Positions 1 through 7,827 are shown, numbered from the stretch's first letter. The stretch is DNA of 64,000 nt from JAGXFP01 sp039714535 (GCA_039714535.1 JBDLJC010000011.1:1-64000), one strand, 5' to 3'. Numbers and translations: made by a program. The notes: generated by a model not told the origin, from the sequence alone.

Positions 1-99
1 GCCTTCGGCTAGTATTTTCGCTACTATCATTTGATAGCAACGGGATTCATATACAGGGGACTTTCACCCCATTAGATCACGCCCATGCCGGGCGTACAC
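1..99 (-). mobile_element. 5' end of a group II intron (partial, runs off window)
   Basis: Read on the minus strand from base 99, the sequence begins GTGTACGCCCGGCATGGGC and continues with GGGGTGAAAGTCCCC. This is the layout of the 5' end of bacterial group II introns (GUGYG-type start, then domain I with a GGGUGA-AAGUCCC hairpin). The intron body and any reverse transcriptase/maturase lie beyond the left edge. It starts inside a cassette attC site, in the orientation opposite to the cassette genes. That is what is known for group IIC-attC introns, which enter the bottom strand of attC. The class is inferred from the insertion site, not from the intron structure. Translated on the plus strand this segment gives an ORF-like run that should not be called as protein. 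Confidence 0.75.
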
Positions 100-181
100 C
101 AGTAAATTCACTTGACCGCAATAACGCATGCGGCCCTACGGGGATCAGCCCATGGGCGGCAAGTGATTCCGGTCGTTAAAT
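100..181 (+). other. attC recombination site, right part, interrupted by intron
   Basis: The core GTTAAAT (175-181) fits GTTRRRY. Two arms pair: AATTCACTTGACCGC (105-119) against GCGGCAAGTGATT (156-168), with one unpaired extra A, the type of extrahelical base that sets attC strand choice. The opposite core (RYYYAAC) is absent at the expected place because the group II intron begins at base 99; it should lie beyond the intron, outside the window. The site marks the end of a preceding cassette and the start of the nucleotidyltransferase-DUF262 cassette. Confidence 0.65.
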
Positions 182-824
182 GCCCAAGTTAGCCATGAAA
201 AGTGAATTTATGGATGAATTTTATCAAGACCTGCTAGAACAAGACACTGATAATGATGTGTTAGATTTTTGTAGAAAACGGGTAATTCACGGAACGCCTT
301 ATATATTTTATGGGAAGGAAGACGAGTATTATTTATTTAGAAAAGCTATAGCAATCCAATTTAATGTTCCGTTCCATGAAATATACATAGTGGGTTCGGC
401 CAAGCTAGGTTTCAGTCCACATAAACAAAAGGAATTTGATTTGGATTCTGATGTAGATGTGGCAATTGTTTCGGGAACTCTATTTGATCAAGTAATGGAA
501 TTCATTCGTGGCTATCAAATGGAGCTTCGGAGTTCAAGGCGAAGAGTGAGTGAAAAAGAACTAGAGATGTACCATCAGTTTTTAGAGTATGTTGCTCTTG
601 GGTGGATTAGACCGGATAAGTTGCCACTCTCATTTCAAATAAGAGATCTAAAAAATAAGTGGTTTGAGTTTTTTGAGAGCATTTCGTATGGTCGTTCTGA
701 AATAGGGAATTACAAGGTGGCAGCAGGAGTTTTTAAAAGTTATCACCACCTTGAAATGTACTTGTTAAGTGGGATGAAAGATTTACGAATGTCAAAAGTA
801 ATAAAGGAGTCAGTAAATGGCTAA
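180..824 (+). CDS. Nucleotidyltransferase-fold protein, cassette gene
   Basis: A 214-residue protein with features of the Pol-beta nucleotidyltransferase superfamily: IYIVGSAKLGFS (residues 68-79, the GS loop) followed by DSDVDVAI (89-96, candidate metal-binding D91 and D93). The spacing between GS and D-x-D is a little longer than the family norm. The N-terminal 65 and C-terminal 110 residues are helical-looking and not recognised. The annotated start lies in the attC core; Met6 at base 195 is an equally good start, and neither has a clear Shine-Dalgarno. The gene overlaps the next by 8 bases, so they are co-translated. Substrate is unknown. By analogy with other NTase-effector pairs it could modify a partner or a nucleotide, but that is inference. 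Confidence 0.7.
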   Translation: MPKLAMKSEFMDEFYQDLLEQDTDNDVLDFCRKRVIHGTPYIFYGKEDEYYLFRKAIAIQFNVPFHEIYIVGSAKLGFSPHKQKEFDLDSDVDVAIVSGTLFDQVMEFIRGYQMELRSSRRRVSEKELEMYHQFLEYVALGWIRPDKLPLSFQIRDLKNKWFEFFESISYGRSEIGNYKVAAGVFKSYHHLEMYLLSGMKDLRMSKVIKESVNG

Positions 825-1818
825 CCAAATAAAACCGTCGGTTACAACACCGAAAATCGCTGACATATACCAAGATATTGACTCGGGGAAGCTGGTTCTA
901 CGTCCAGACTTTCAAAGAAAGTTTGTCTGGACCCAAGAGCATCAGGAGGAGTTTATTGAAACCATACTTGGCGGCTTTCCTTTTCCGGAAATTTATGTTT
1001 GTGAAGGTTCGCTTGATACAAAAAAATTGAAAACAACTCAGCATGTTATTGATGGGCAGCAGCGACTAACAACGATAAAAAACTATATTGAAAATGACTT
1101 TGAGAAGCCTCTTAAAAAAATACCGCCTTTTGATTCCTTGAATGAAGATAAAAGAATAGAGTTTCTCGGATACAATGTTGTTTTCAGAGATATAGGCAAG
1201 GTTGATGAGGAGGTTATAAGAGAGATATTCAGAAGAATCAATCTAACCAAATTCAAACTTGAAGATGTGGAAATACACAATGCAGTTTACGATGGGGAAT
1301 TCATAAAAACTGCTAAAGAAATATTAGAAAGTATTTCACTAGAGAAATATGGTGTATTCCATGAATCTGAATTTACTAGAATGGCAGATTTGCACTTTTT
1401 ACTATTAGTTATGTCGACTATGGAGGTTGGTGGATATTTCAATAGAGACACAGAGATTGAAAAGACAATTTCAAAGTTTAATGATGAATTCAAAAACTCT
1501 TCTCACATGAGATCAAACTTGCTAAAGACATTCGCCATTATTGAGGATTTGGAACTTCCTCTAGATTCAGTCTGGTTCCGAAAGTCATGCTTTTTTACTT
1601 TTGTTTCAGAAATATGTTTCAATCTAGGAGCTTTGCCGGATGATTTCAGAGATAGGCTAGTTCAGTTCGATAAAGATGTATTCGTAAAGAAAGACGAAAA
1701 AGGTTCTGACTACAGTATTTTTTACTCGTATATGTATTCGGGAACTACGGGACGAAAAGCTAGAGTAGAGCGCGCTAGAATATTTTCTAAATACATTTTA
1801 GATAGAGACAGCATTTAA
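817..1818 (+). CDS. DUF262 (GmrSD N-terminal-like) protein
   Basis: A 333-residue protein. The N-terminus carries the DUF262 signature: LRPDFQRKFVWT (residues 28-39), then FPFPEIYV and HVIDGQQRLTTI (about 77-88) with the DGQQR motif of the ParB/sulfiredoxin-like nucleotide-hydrolysing fold. GmrSD-type type IV restriction enzymes combine this domain with a C-terminal DUF1524 HNH nuclease; this protein ends without a visible HNH motif, so it is a stand-alone DUF262 form. A good ribosome site (AAGGAG) precedes the ATG, and the gene starts inside the end of the nucleotidyltransferase gene. Its TAA stop lies inside the following attC core. A role in defence is inferred from DUF262 biology and the cassette setting. 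Confidence 0.85.
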   Translation: MANQIKPSVTTPKIADIYQDIDSGKLVLRPDFQRKFVWTQEHQEEFIETILGGFPFPEIYVCEGSLDTKKLKTTQHVIDGQQRLTTIKNYIENDFEKPLKKIPPFDSLNEDKRIEFLGYNVVFRDIGKVDEEVIREIFRRINLTKFKLEDVEIHNAVYDGEFIKTAKEILESISLEKYGVFHESEFTRMADLHFLLLVMSTMEVGGYFNRDTEIEKTISKFNDEFKNSSHMRSNLLKTFAIIEDLELPLDSVWFRKSCFFTFVSEICFNLGALPDDFRDRLVQFDKDVFVKKDEKGSDYSIFYSYMYSGTTGRKARVERARIFSKYILDRDSI

Positions 1819-1860
1819 CAAAGCATTGCAGCGGACAAGCCGCTGAATGCGACGTTGTGC
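1813..1860 (+). other. attC recombination site (48 bp)
   Basis: Cores are ATTTAAC (1813-1819, fits RYYYAAC) and GTTGTGC (1854-1860). Between them the arms GCATTGCAGCGG and CCGCTGAATGC pair completely except for one extra G, the expected extrahelical base. This is a short, well-formed integron attC. The stop codon of the DUF262 gene (1816-1818) lies within the left core, so the gene fills its cassette to the last base. Confidence 0.85.
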
Positions 1861-1872
1861 GTATAAAAAGCT

Positions 1873-2898
1873 ATGGACGCTAATTCAATATTTGAACAAA
1901 TAAATGCCAAACTCAAAGAATTAGATATCGATGAGATACGAGAACGTATCCGCCCTTTAATGAAGGGGGTTCGTGTTGTATCACCCATAGCCCCAGCTGG
2001 GACCTTTTTGTACAGAGCCAGGAAATTAGACGATAGTTTTAATAAAGATCAAAACATATTCTTAGCTGACCTGAAGTATCCACAACCAGACAAGGCTTCG
2101 CTTGGCCGACTGAACCGTGATGGTCAGTCTGTCTTTTACTGCTCATATTCTAAAGAGCCAATTTTTTTTGAATTGCCTCACCTATCAGAGGGGGACGAAA
2201 TAGTACTAAGTTTTTGGAAAACCCTTGATACTATGCTTGTAAACAATATTGGCTACACAGAATTCATATTCAGCAAATTTGGAACAAAGCGTGTTGCTCC
2301 CTCATGGAGTGAGAAAAAAATTGATGATGCTAATCAGGAAATAACATTCAATGAAAATTCTCTACCAGATGAAATAAAAGAAAAAATATCACACGACGAA
2401 AATAGAATTTTGCGTGAATTAATGAGCAAAGAGTTTATGCGAGAGGTTGATGGTACAGGAAATTACCATTACAAGTTGACTGCAGCCTTAGCAGAGTTGC
2501 ATCTAGGGGAAATTAAAAATCATACTAAACAGTTTGCGGGCATTCTCTACCCCAGTATAAAAATGTCAGCAAATGGGGACAATTTTGCTTTACAACCTGA
2601 CTTTGTTGACAGACATCTAGAGTTTAGAAAAGCAACTCACATAAGACTAACCAAAAAGGACGGGAATACTTTTTCTATCAACAAGCTGGATGAAGCCATT
2701 GAACTTAATGATGACAACTCATTGAAATGGCTAGGAAGGCTAGCCCACTGGGTGCTGAATAAACCATTCCAGCAAGCCACAGCTACGGCATCAGCAGGAA
2801 AAGACCATAATGGTGATTACGAAATGAGTAAAGACGGCACGCCAGTTCACTGGGTTTTAGTTGATAGTAAGACAGGGGAAGCTCTTAAGCCCACTTGA
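1873..2898 (+). CDS. RES-domain protein, cassette gene
   Basis: A 341-residue protein. Residues 44-110 resemble the RES domain: TFLYRARK (R48/R50), then GRLNRDGQSVFYCSYSKEP and IFFE (E100). The conserved Arg, Glu and Ser of RES proteins form the NAD+-binding cleft in RES/Xre toxin-antitoxin systems, where the toxin degrades NAD+. The protein is longer than classical RES toxins, with an extra N-terminal helical region and a long C-terminal part, and no Xre-like antitoxin accompanies it. It is the only gene of its cassette, between attC sites at 1813-1860 and 2917-3008. NAD+-targeting activity is inferred from family only; the assignment rests on a few motifs. Confidence 0.6.
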   Translation: MDANSIFEQINAKLKELDIDEIRERIRPLMKGVRVVSPIAPAGTFLYRARKLDDSFNKDQNIFLADLKYPQPDKASLGRLNRDGQSVFYCSYSKEPIFFELPHLSEGDEIVLSFWKTLDTMLVNNIGYTEFIFSKFGTKRVAPSWSEKKIDDANQEITFNENSLPDEIKEKISHDENRILRELMSKEFMREVDGTGNYHYKLTAALAELHLGEIKNHTKQFAGILYPSIKMSANGDNFALQPDFVDRHLEFRKATHIRLTKKDGNTFSINKLDEAIELNDDNSLKWLGRLAHWVLNKPFQQATATASAGKDHNGDYEMSKDGTPVHWVLVDSKTGEALKPT

Positions 2899-2916
2899 TC
2901 TTAAAATGGCAAAGAC

Positions 2917-3008
2917 GCACAACCAAAAAATTAAGCGGACGGCGTAAAGCGTGGCGGCGCTGACGCGGCAAGTTCATTGGCGCCGTCCGCTTATTTAAGT
3001 CGTTATAC
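2917..3008 (+). other. attC recombination site (92 bp)
   Basis: Cores are GCACAAC (2917-2923) and GTTATAC (3002-3008). Long arms TTAAGCGGACGGCG (2931-2944) and CGCCGTCCGCTTATTTAA (2981-2998) pair almost perfectly. The GCGGAC/GTCCGC arm and the AGTTCATTGG loop segment recur in the reverse attC at 51452-51536. The site closes the RES cassette; no further attC follows, so it is the right edge of this cassette array. Confidence 0.85.
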
Positions 3009-3035
3009 AAAAATATATGAATGATGACAAAGGGG

Positions 3036-3182
3036 TCAAGTCCGCTTTTGACCTTTGGCTGCCTTCTTTGTAATCCTTTCCAGTTCTTTCAGCAGTCGGC
3101 TGTTCCCAGGCCTGGGTATATAAAGCGGCAGGAGACGGGAGATTGCCTTGCGTCCGTATTCCCTGCCCTGGTTCCGGTAAAA
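3036..3182 (-). pseudogene. C-terminal fragment of an unrecognised protein
   Basis: Minus-strand reading from about 3182 to the stop at 3036-3038 gives a 48-residue tail rich in basic residues (contains REYGRKAISRLLPLYIP, then PRPGNSRLLKELERI and a KGQKRT end). It has no start codon and no upstream continuation in frame, so it looks like the stump of a longer gene, perhaps of a mobile element. I do not recognise the family. It lies immediately outside the last attC of the cassette array. Confidence 0.35.
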
Positions 3183-3255
3183 AGAAAAAAGATATGGTCC
3201 GGTTCAAAAAAGAAGACATCTTCAAATTCATCGAAAACCATTACGAGAAATAGCC

Positions 3256-3414
3256 ATGAGTAACGAATTCATAAGATTCAGAATCTCTAAAAATGCCCAG
3301 GAGATCTTAAAAAGACCGAAGGCTTTTACCCTCTTGGCCCAAATTGCTTTGAAAGCCAAAAGAACTAACTCAGAATGGGGGAAATGTGCAGAGAAACTCA
3401 TCATCATTAGATGA
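3256..3414 (+). pseudogene. Short ORF, likely stump of a replication- or phage-type protein
   Basis: A 52-codon ORF beginning MSNEFIRFRISKNAQEIL and containing FTLLAQIALKAKRTNSEWG. The FTLLAQIALKAKRT stretch resembles the N-terminal helix-turn-helix part of small plasmid/phage replication-type proteins, which normally continue for much longer; here a stop follows directly. A 19-codon ORF (3194-3253) sits just upstream. The rest of this gap (3415-3620) shows no gene. Assignment is tentative; it could also be a real short protein. Confidence 0.3.
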
Positions 3415-3623
3415 TATGGTGCTAAAAAACACATCCCAATCTCACAAATCTATATCATCTTTCTGGAGTTCTGGGTGCGATCCTTGCGAGTCACTTCCCA
3501 TATGAACCTATATTCATACTCCCTCCTACAGCGACGGGGCAGAAGAAAGATCCGGTCAAGATCAAGCATGAGTCGGGAAAAATGATCTCCGAACCATACT
3601 GAAACAACAGTAACCGGGCATAA

Positions 3624-3652
3624 AAAAAGAGGCCCTCAAAGGCCTCTTTTTT
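3624..3652 (-). terminator. Rho-independent terminator of ahcY
   Basis: AAAGAGGCC pairs with GGCCTCTTT around a CTCAAA loop, and on the minus strand the stem is followed by a run of T. It lies 25 bases after the ahcY stop. A-rich and T-rich flanks on both sides mean it could also work for plus-strand transcripts. Confidence 0.8.
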
Positions 3653-3676
3653 ATTACTCATACGGACAAGCAAAGT

Positions 3677-4984
3677 TTAATAGCGATAATAGTCCGGTTT
3701 ATACGGCCCCTCGACGTTAACGCCGATATAATCGGCCTGTTCCTTGCTCAGGGTGGTGAGGGTGGCGCCGATCTTTTTGAGATGGAGCATGGCTACTTTT
3801 TCGTCCAGATTTTTAGGCAGAAAGTAGACCTTGTTCTCGTATTTACCCGGGTTCTGCCAGAGTTCAATCTGGGCCATGACTTGATTGGTGAACGAATTGC
3901 TCATCACGAAACTGGGATGACCGGTGGCACAACCCAGATTGACCAGCCTGCCTTCGGCCAGAACGATAAGCCTTTTGCCGTCGGGGAAGATCACGTGATC
4001 CACTTGGGGCTTAATGTTCTCCCACTTAAGATCCTTGACGGAAGCGATATCGATTTCACTGTCAAAATGACCAATGTTACAGATAATCGACTGATCCTTC
4101 ATCTTGTCCATATGGCCTCGGTTTATCACCTGCAGATTACCGGTGCAAGTGACAAAGATATCACCCATTGCCGCAGTCTGCTCCATGGTCATGACCCGAT
4201 AGCCTTCCATAGCGGCCTGCAGAGCACAGATCGGATCGACCTCAGTGACAATAACCTGGGCGCCCATACCCCGGAAGGCCTGGGCGCAGCCCTTGCCAAC
4301 ATCACCGTAGCCACATACTACCGCAACCTTGCCAGCAATCATTACGTCGGTGGCCCGTTTAATCCCATCGAGCAAAGACTCGCGGCAACCGTAGAGGTTA
4401 TCGAATTTAGATTTCGTCACTGAATCGTTAACGTTAAAGGCCGGGGCTTTCAATAAGCCATCCTGCATCATTTCGTTCAGACGGTGGACGCCGGTGGTGG
4501 TCTCCTCACTGATCCCGCGAATATCTTTCATCATCTCCGGATATTTTTCGTGCATCAGCAGGGTCAGGTCACCGCCATCATCAAGGATCATATTAGGTGT
4601 CCAGCCATCGGGGCCGAAGATAGTCTTTTCAATGCACCACCAGAATTCCTCCTCAGACTCACCCTTCCAGGCAAAGGTCGGGATGTCAGCGGCAACCATG
4701 GCTGCGGCGGCGTGGTCCTGGGTTGAAAATATATTACAAGAAGACCAGCGGACCTCAGCCCCGAGATCAACCAGGGTTTCCATCAACACTGCGGTCTGGA
4801 TCGTCATATGCAGACAACCGGCAATCCGCGCCCCTTTGAGGGGTTCTTGGCCGGCATATTCCTCACGGGTCGCCATCAGACCGGGCATTTCGGTCTCGGC
4901 GATAGCGGTCTCTTTGCGGCCCCAATCAGCCAAAGCCATGTCGGCTACTTTAAAATCGCCGCTATCGACGGTTTTATTGCTCAT
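3677..4984 (-). CDS. ahcY: Adenosylhomocysteinase
   Basis: Cytosolic NAD-dependent hydrolase that splits S-adenosylhomocysteine into adenosine and homocysteine, relieving product inhibition of methyltransferases. The 435-residue length is normal. Visible signatures are HMTIQTAVL (59-67), the substrate-site segment NVNDSVTKSKFDN (184-196), the Rossmann loop GYGDVGKG (225-232) and the conserved C-terminus ending PDYYRY. It lies 54 bases downstream of metK on the same strand, so synthesis and recycling of S-adenosylmethionine are probably co-transcribed from the promoter upstream of metK. A strong terminator follows. The start is supported by an AAGGAG-type ribosome site (seen as ctcctt on the plus strand). 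Confidence 0.98.
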   Translation of the reverse strand: MSNKTVDSGDFKVADMALADWGRKETAIAETEMPGLMATREEYAGQEPLKGARIAGCLHMTIQTAVLMETLVDLGAEVRWSSCNIFSTQDHAAAAMVAADIPTFAWKGESEEEFWWCIEKTIFGPDGWTPNMILDDGGDLTLLMHEKYPEMMKDIRGISEETTTGVHRLNEMMQDGLLKAPAFNVNDSVTKSKFDNLYGCRESLLDGIKRATDVMIAGKVAVVCGYGDVGKGCAQAFRGMGAQVIVTEVDPICALQAAMEGYRVMTMEQTAAMGDIFVTCTGNLQVINRGHMDKMKDQSIICNIGHFDSEIDIASVKDLKWENIKPQVDHVIFPDGKRLIVLAEGRLVNLGCATGHPSFVMSNSFTNQVMAQIELWQNPGKYENKVYFLPKNLDEKVAMLHLKKIGATLTTLSKEQADYIGVNVEGPYKPDYYRY

Positions 4985-5038
4985 TTTTATTCTCCTTATT
5001 TAATACTATCGAAAAAAATCTAGGGATATAACGCCAAC

Positions 5039-6205
5039 TTATTTAATACCGGCAGCATCCCTGAGGGCGTCGGCTTTATTGGTTTTTTCCCAGGTGAACT
5101 CTGCCTCTTCCCGGCCAAAATGACCATAGGCTGCGGTGTTTCGATAGATGGGGCGAAGCAGATCAAGTTCCTGGATAATCGCTTTGGGGCGGAGGTCGAA
5201 ATGCTTCTTGATCAGCGCAATGATCTTATCATCGCTAATATTGCCGGTGCCGAAAGTATTGACATTCAAAGAAACCGGTTGGGAAATACCGATGGCATAG
5301 GCCACCTGAACTTCGATTTCAGAAGCAAGACCAGCGGCAACGATATTTTTGGCCACGTAGCGCCCCATATAGGATGATGACCGATCAACCTTGGAGGGAT
5401 CCTTGCCGGAAAAGGCGCCGCCACCATGGGACCCCATGCCGCCGTACGTATCGACGATAATCTTGCGGCCGGTTACGCCGCAATCGCCAACCGGGCCGCC
5501 AATCACAAAACGCCCGGTAGGATTGATGAAAAATTTAGTACCATTATCGATCATCTCAGCCGGCAGCACCGTTTTAATGATTTCCTCCATGACTCCTTCC
5601 TTCAGGTCATCGTAGCTGACGTCGGGGGAGTGCTGGGTAGAAAGAACGACCGCTTCAACCCGTTTAGGCTTACGATCAACATATTCGATGGTTACCTGGC
5701 TTTTGGCATCGGGACGCAACCAGGGCAATTTACCGGCCTTGCGCACTTCCGCCTGCTTTTTGACGAGACGGTGAGAGTAGGTGATAGGCATCGGCATCAA
5801 CACCCGGGTTTCATCGCAGGCATAACCGAACATCAGGCCCTGATCACCGGCTCCCTGGTCCAGGTCAACCCCGGTACCCTCGTCAACGCCCACTGCAATA
5901 TCTGCAGACTGCTTATCGATGCTGGTCAGAACCGCGCAGGACTTGTAGTCAAAGCCCATGTCGGAGGAGTTGTAGCCAATCTCTTCGATAGTGTTTCGAA
6001 CGATCTGGGGCATATCAACCCAGGCGTTGGTGGTAATTTCACCAGCGATTATGGCCATGCCGGTGGTCACCATGGTCTCGCAGGCCACCCGGGAGGTTTT
6101 ATCCTGCTCCAAGATGCTGTCAAGAATCGCATCGGATATCTGATCTGCCACCTTATCGGGATGGCCCTCGGAAACTGACTCTGAAGTAAAGAAGTGGGCA
6201 CTCAT
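5039..6205 (-). CDS. metK: S-adenosylmethionine synthetase
   Basis: Makes S-adenosylmethionine from methionine and ATP. The 388-residue protein begins with the classical SEGHPDK motif (12-18, with the catalytic His and Mg-binding Asp), carries GAGDQG (118-123, ATP-site motif) and the phosphate-binding loop GGGAFSGKD (261-269). Full length with no breaks. First gene of the metK-ahcY unit. Its upstream region holds a sigma70-like promoter and a long hairpin in the 5' leader; I saw no match to SAM or SAH riboswitch cores there. Confidence 0.98.
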   Translation of the reverse strand: MSAHFFTSESVSEGHPDKVADQISDAILDSILEQDKTSRVACETMVTTGMAIIAGEITTNAWVDMPQIVRNTIEEIGYNSSDMGFDYKSCAVLTSIDKQSADIAVGVDEGTGVDLDQGAGDQGLMFGYACDETRVLMPMPITYSHRLVKKQAEVRKAGKLPWLRPDAKSQVTIEYVDRKPKRVEAVVLSTQHSPDVSYDDLKEGVMEEIIKTVLPAEMIDNGTKFFINPTGRFVIGGPVGDCGVTGRKIIVDTYGGMGSHGGGAFSGKDPSKVDRSSSYMGRYVAKNIVAAGLASEIEVQVAYAIGISQPVSLNVNTFGTGNISDDKIIALIKKHFDLRPKAIIQELDLLRPIYRNTAAYGHFGREEAEFTWEKTNKADALRDAAGIK

Positions 6206-6225
6206 TAAGTTTTCCTCTTTGCAAT

Positions 6226-6266
6226 AAAATGGTGAATTTCGGCTGGCAGGGCCAGTCGAAATTAAT
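6226..6266 (-). promoter_or_regulatory. Hairpin in the metK 5' leader
   Basis: AATTTCGGCTGGC and GCCAGTCGAAATT form a 13-pair stem with one G-T mismatch and a 3-base loop, between the predicted metK promoter and its start codon. It has no T-run, so it is not a simple terminator. It may stabilise the mRNA or bind a regulator; function unknown. Confidence 0.5.
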
Positions 6267-6281
6267 TAAGAAAAGGCCGTA

Positions 6282-6311
6282 ATTGTGCCCTACTTTCAGG
6301 GCTAATGTCAA
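6282..6311 (-). promoter_or_regulatory. Predicted promoter of metK-ahcY
   Basis: On the minus strand TTGACA (6311-6306) is followed after 18 bases by CACAAT (6287-6282). The -35 box overlaps the stop codon of the upstream ketopantoate reductase gene, separating the two transcription units. Confidence 0.5.
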
Positions 6312-7249
6312 GTAAAATCGTTATAATTACGCTCTATTCCCTTGACCTTCCGCACCAGTTCCTTGTTAACCGGCGTCGGGATTCCCAGTTCAACACCCTT
6401 CAGCACCAGAGCGCCGTTAATGGCATCAATCTCGGTGGGTCTTTTGGCTCTGATATCCTGAAGCATTGAAGAAATATTGGCCGCAGTTGCCCGACAGACT
6501 TTCAGAGTAACCTGTAACGGATTATCGGTAAGGGTGATGTCGCTTTTTTCAGCAACGTGTTGCCCTTCAAGAATGGCCGCGTGCATAATCGCCACGGTTT
6601 CGGGCGATTCCAGCAAGACACCATTGGGGCAGTCGTTGATGGCAGTCAGGGCATTTATGCCGACATTGACCAGTAGTTTGGTCCAGACATGATTAAGAAT
6701 GTCCGATACCAGCTCGGTTTCGATGCCACCACCGGTGAGTGTTTGCGCGGCCAGAGCCAGTTTTCCCCTTGATTCAGAGTTTGTGACGATTGCTGGCGAT
6801 GGCAGACCGATCCGGGTTAGTCCCTGCCCTTTATGCAGGACATGACCGGGACCGATCAGAGTTGCTCCGTGAGAGGTTACTCCCAGACCCCAACAAACGG
6901 TGTCGCCGAGAATTTCCGGCAGCAGGGATAAATGCCCTATGCCGTTCTGCAAAGCGATGAGCAGGGAATCTTTATTGCAAAGGGGTCTGACTGCCTGCAG
7001 AGCCTCTTTGACTTTGCCGGATTTGACGCAGAGCAGGATCAGGTCTACTGGTCCTATCAGTCGCGAATTTACGGTGACATTAACTCGACAGCTTCTGGAC
7101 CGGCCGTTTTCTTCAACAACTAGACCCCGCCGGTTCAACAAGTTCGCGCGGTCAGAATCATGATCCAACAACCATACTTCGTTAGCTTCACAAAGCGACG
7201 CGGCCAGAAGGCAACCCATGGCACCAGGGCCAATGACAGCGATTTTCAT
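6308..7249 (-). CDS. panE: 2-dehydropantoate 2-reductase family protein
   Basis: NADPH-dependent reductase that converts ketopantoate to pantoate in pantothenate and coenzyme A synthesis. The 313-residue protein starts with MKIAVIGPGAMG (GxGxxG loop, 7-12), has VKSGK (75-79), QNG (101-103), and WTKLLVN (189-195) where K191 and N195 match the catalytic Lys and substrate Asn of the family. An unlikely alternative is another member of the ApbA/PanE superfamily, since no other pan gene is nearby to confirm the pathway. It is convergent with nothing and lies between the lipoprotein gene and metK. Confidence 0.85.
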   Translation of the reverse strand: MKIAVIGPGAMGCLLAASLCEANEVWLLDHDSDRANLLNRRGLVVEENGRSRSCRVNVTVNSRLIGPVDLILLCVKSGKVKEALQAVRPLCNKDSLLIALQNGIGHLSLLPEILGDTVCWGLGVTSHGATLIGPGHVLHKGQGLTRIGLPSPAIVTNSESRGKLALAAQTLTGGGIETELVSDILNHVWTKLLVNVGINALTAINDCPNGVLLESPETVAIMHAAILEGQHVAEKSDITLTDNPLQVTLKVCRATAANISSMLQDIRAKRPTEIDAINGALVLKGVELGIPTPVNKELVRKVKGIERNYNDFT

Positions 7250-7315
7250 ATGTTTTGAGCAGGTGACGTTAGCCGCTTCTCTCCCTAATTCACGTTACGA
7301 AATTTTCTACCAATC

Positions 7316-7768
7316 TCACTTGGTTGGGGATGAACTGCCGGCAAGATCCTTGGCCACCAAGCCAGTTTCTTTCCGGGATAGACTGGAGACTCTTCTTCCT
7401 GCCGATTTTCCTTCAATCCCGGTGGAAAAAATAAGTTCGTCAAAAGATCTGTTCATAGATTTACTGCGGAAGTTATTGAAGATGTTGGCGTTTAAGAGAG
7501 TGACTTCTTCACCGACCTTGACATCAACGGCAGGGACAGTCGCCCAGATCTGTTGTTCGCCACGGTCCAGCAGAATAAAAATGAAACCACCGGATCCAGC
7601 CCCAGCAATCTCCAGAACCTTACCCCTTATGGAAGTCACAACTTCTTGCGGCAGATCGGCCTTTTCAGCTGTCTGCTCTTGTTTATCACGGCTGCAGGCG
7701 GGTAGTAAGACGAGAAGCAAAACGGCCAGGGCCATCAGAACTATAAATTTATTAAATCTTACAGCCAT
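7316..7768 (-). CDS. NrfJ-like lipoprotein
   Basis: A 150-residue exported lipoprotein: a hydrophobic signal (residues 9-22) ends in a lipobox with Cys25 (LLPAC). The mature part contains a small beta-rich, OB-fold-like region (GKVLEIAGAG to VGEEVTL, about 49-90) followed by NIFNNFRSKSMNRSFDELIFSTGI, a pattern seen in NrfJ-like proteins encoded near cytochrome and nitrite-reduction genes. No cytochrome genes are nearby here, so the role is unknown. It sits between clpA and panE; the clear ribosome site (AGGAGAG) supports the start. Confidence 0.7.
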   Translation of the reverse strand: MAVRFNKFIVLMALAVLLLVLLPACSRDKQEQTAEKADLPQEVVTSIRGKVLEIAGAGSGGFIFILLDRGEQQIWATVPAVDVKVGEEVTLLNANIFNNFRSKSMNRSFDELIFSTGIEGKSAGRRVSSLSRKETGLVAKDLAGSSSPTK

Positions 7769-7827
7769 TATTACTCTCCTTGCTGATAGTAAATCATCGA
7801 TGACAGCGAAAATTTAGACTAATAAAA

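Noticed and set aside
1..110. Antisense-rRNA-like or short protein-coding stretch at the left edge
   Set aside because: The plus-strand translation looks protein-like, but the minus strand has the group II intron 5' signature, which explains the sequence better.
5426..6178. Long plus-strand ORFs opposite metK, clpA, gyrA and others
   Set aside because: They lie wholly within strong conserved genes on the other strand and have no family match; shadow frames.
6206..6310. SAM or SAH riboswitch upstream of metK-ahcY
   Set aside because: The leader is too short and shows a single hairpin; no conserved riboswitch core was found.
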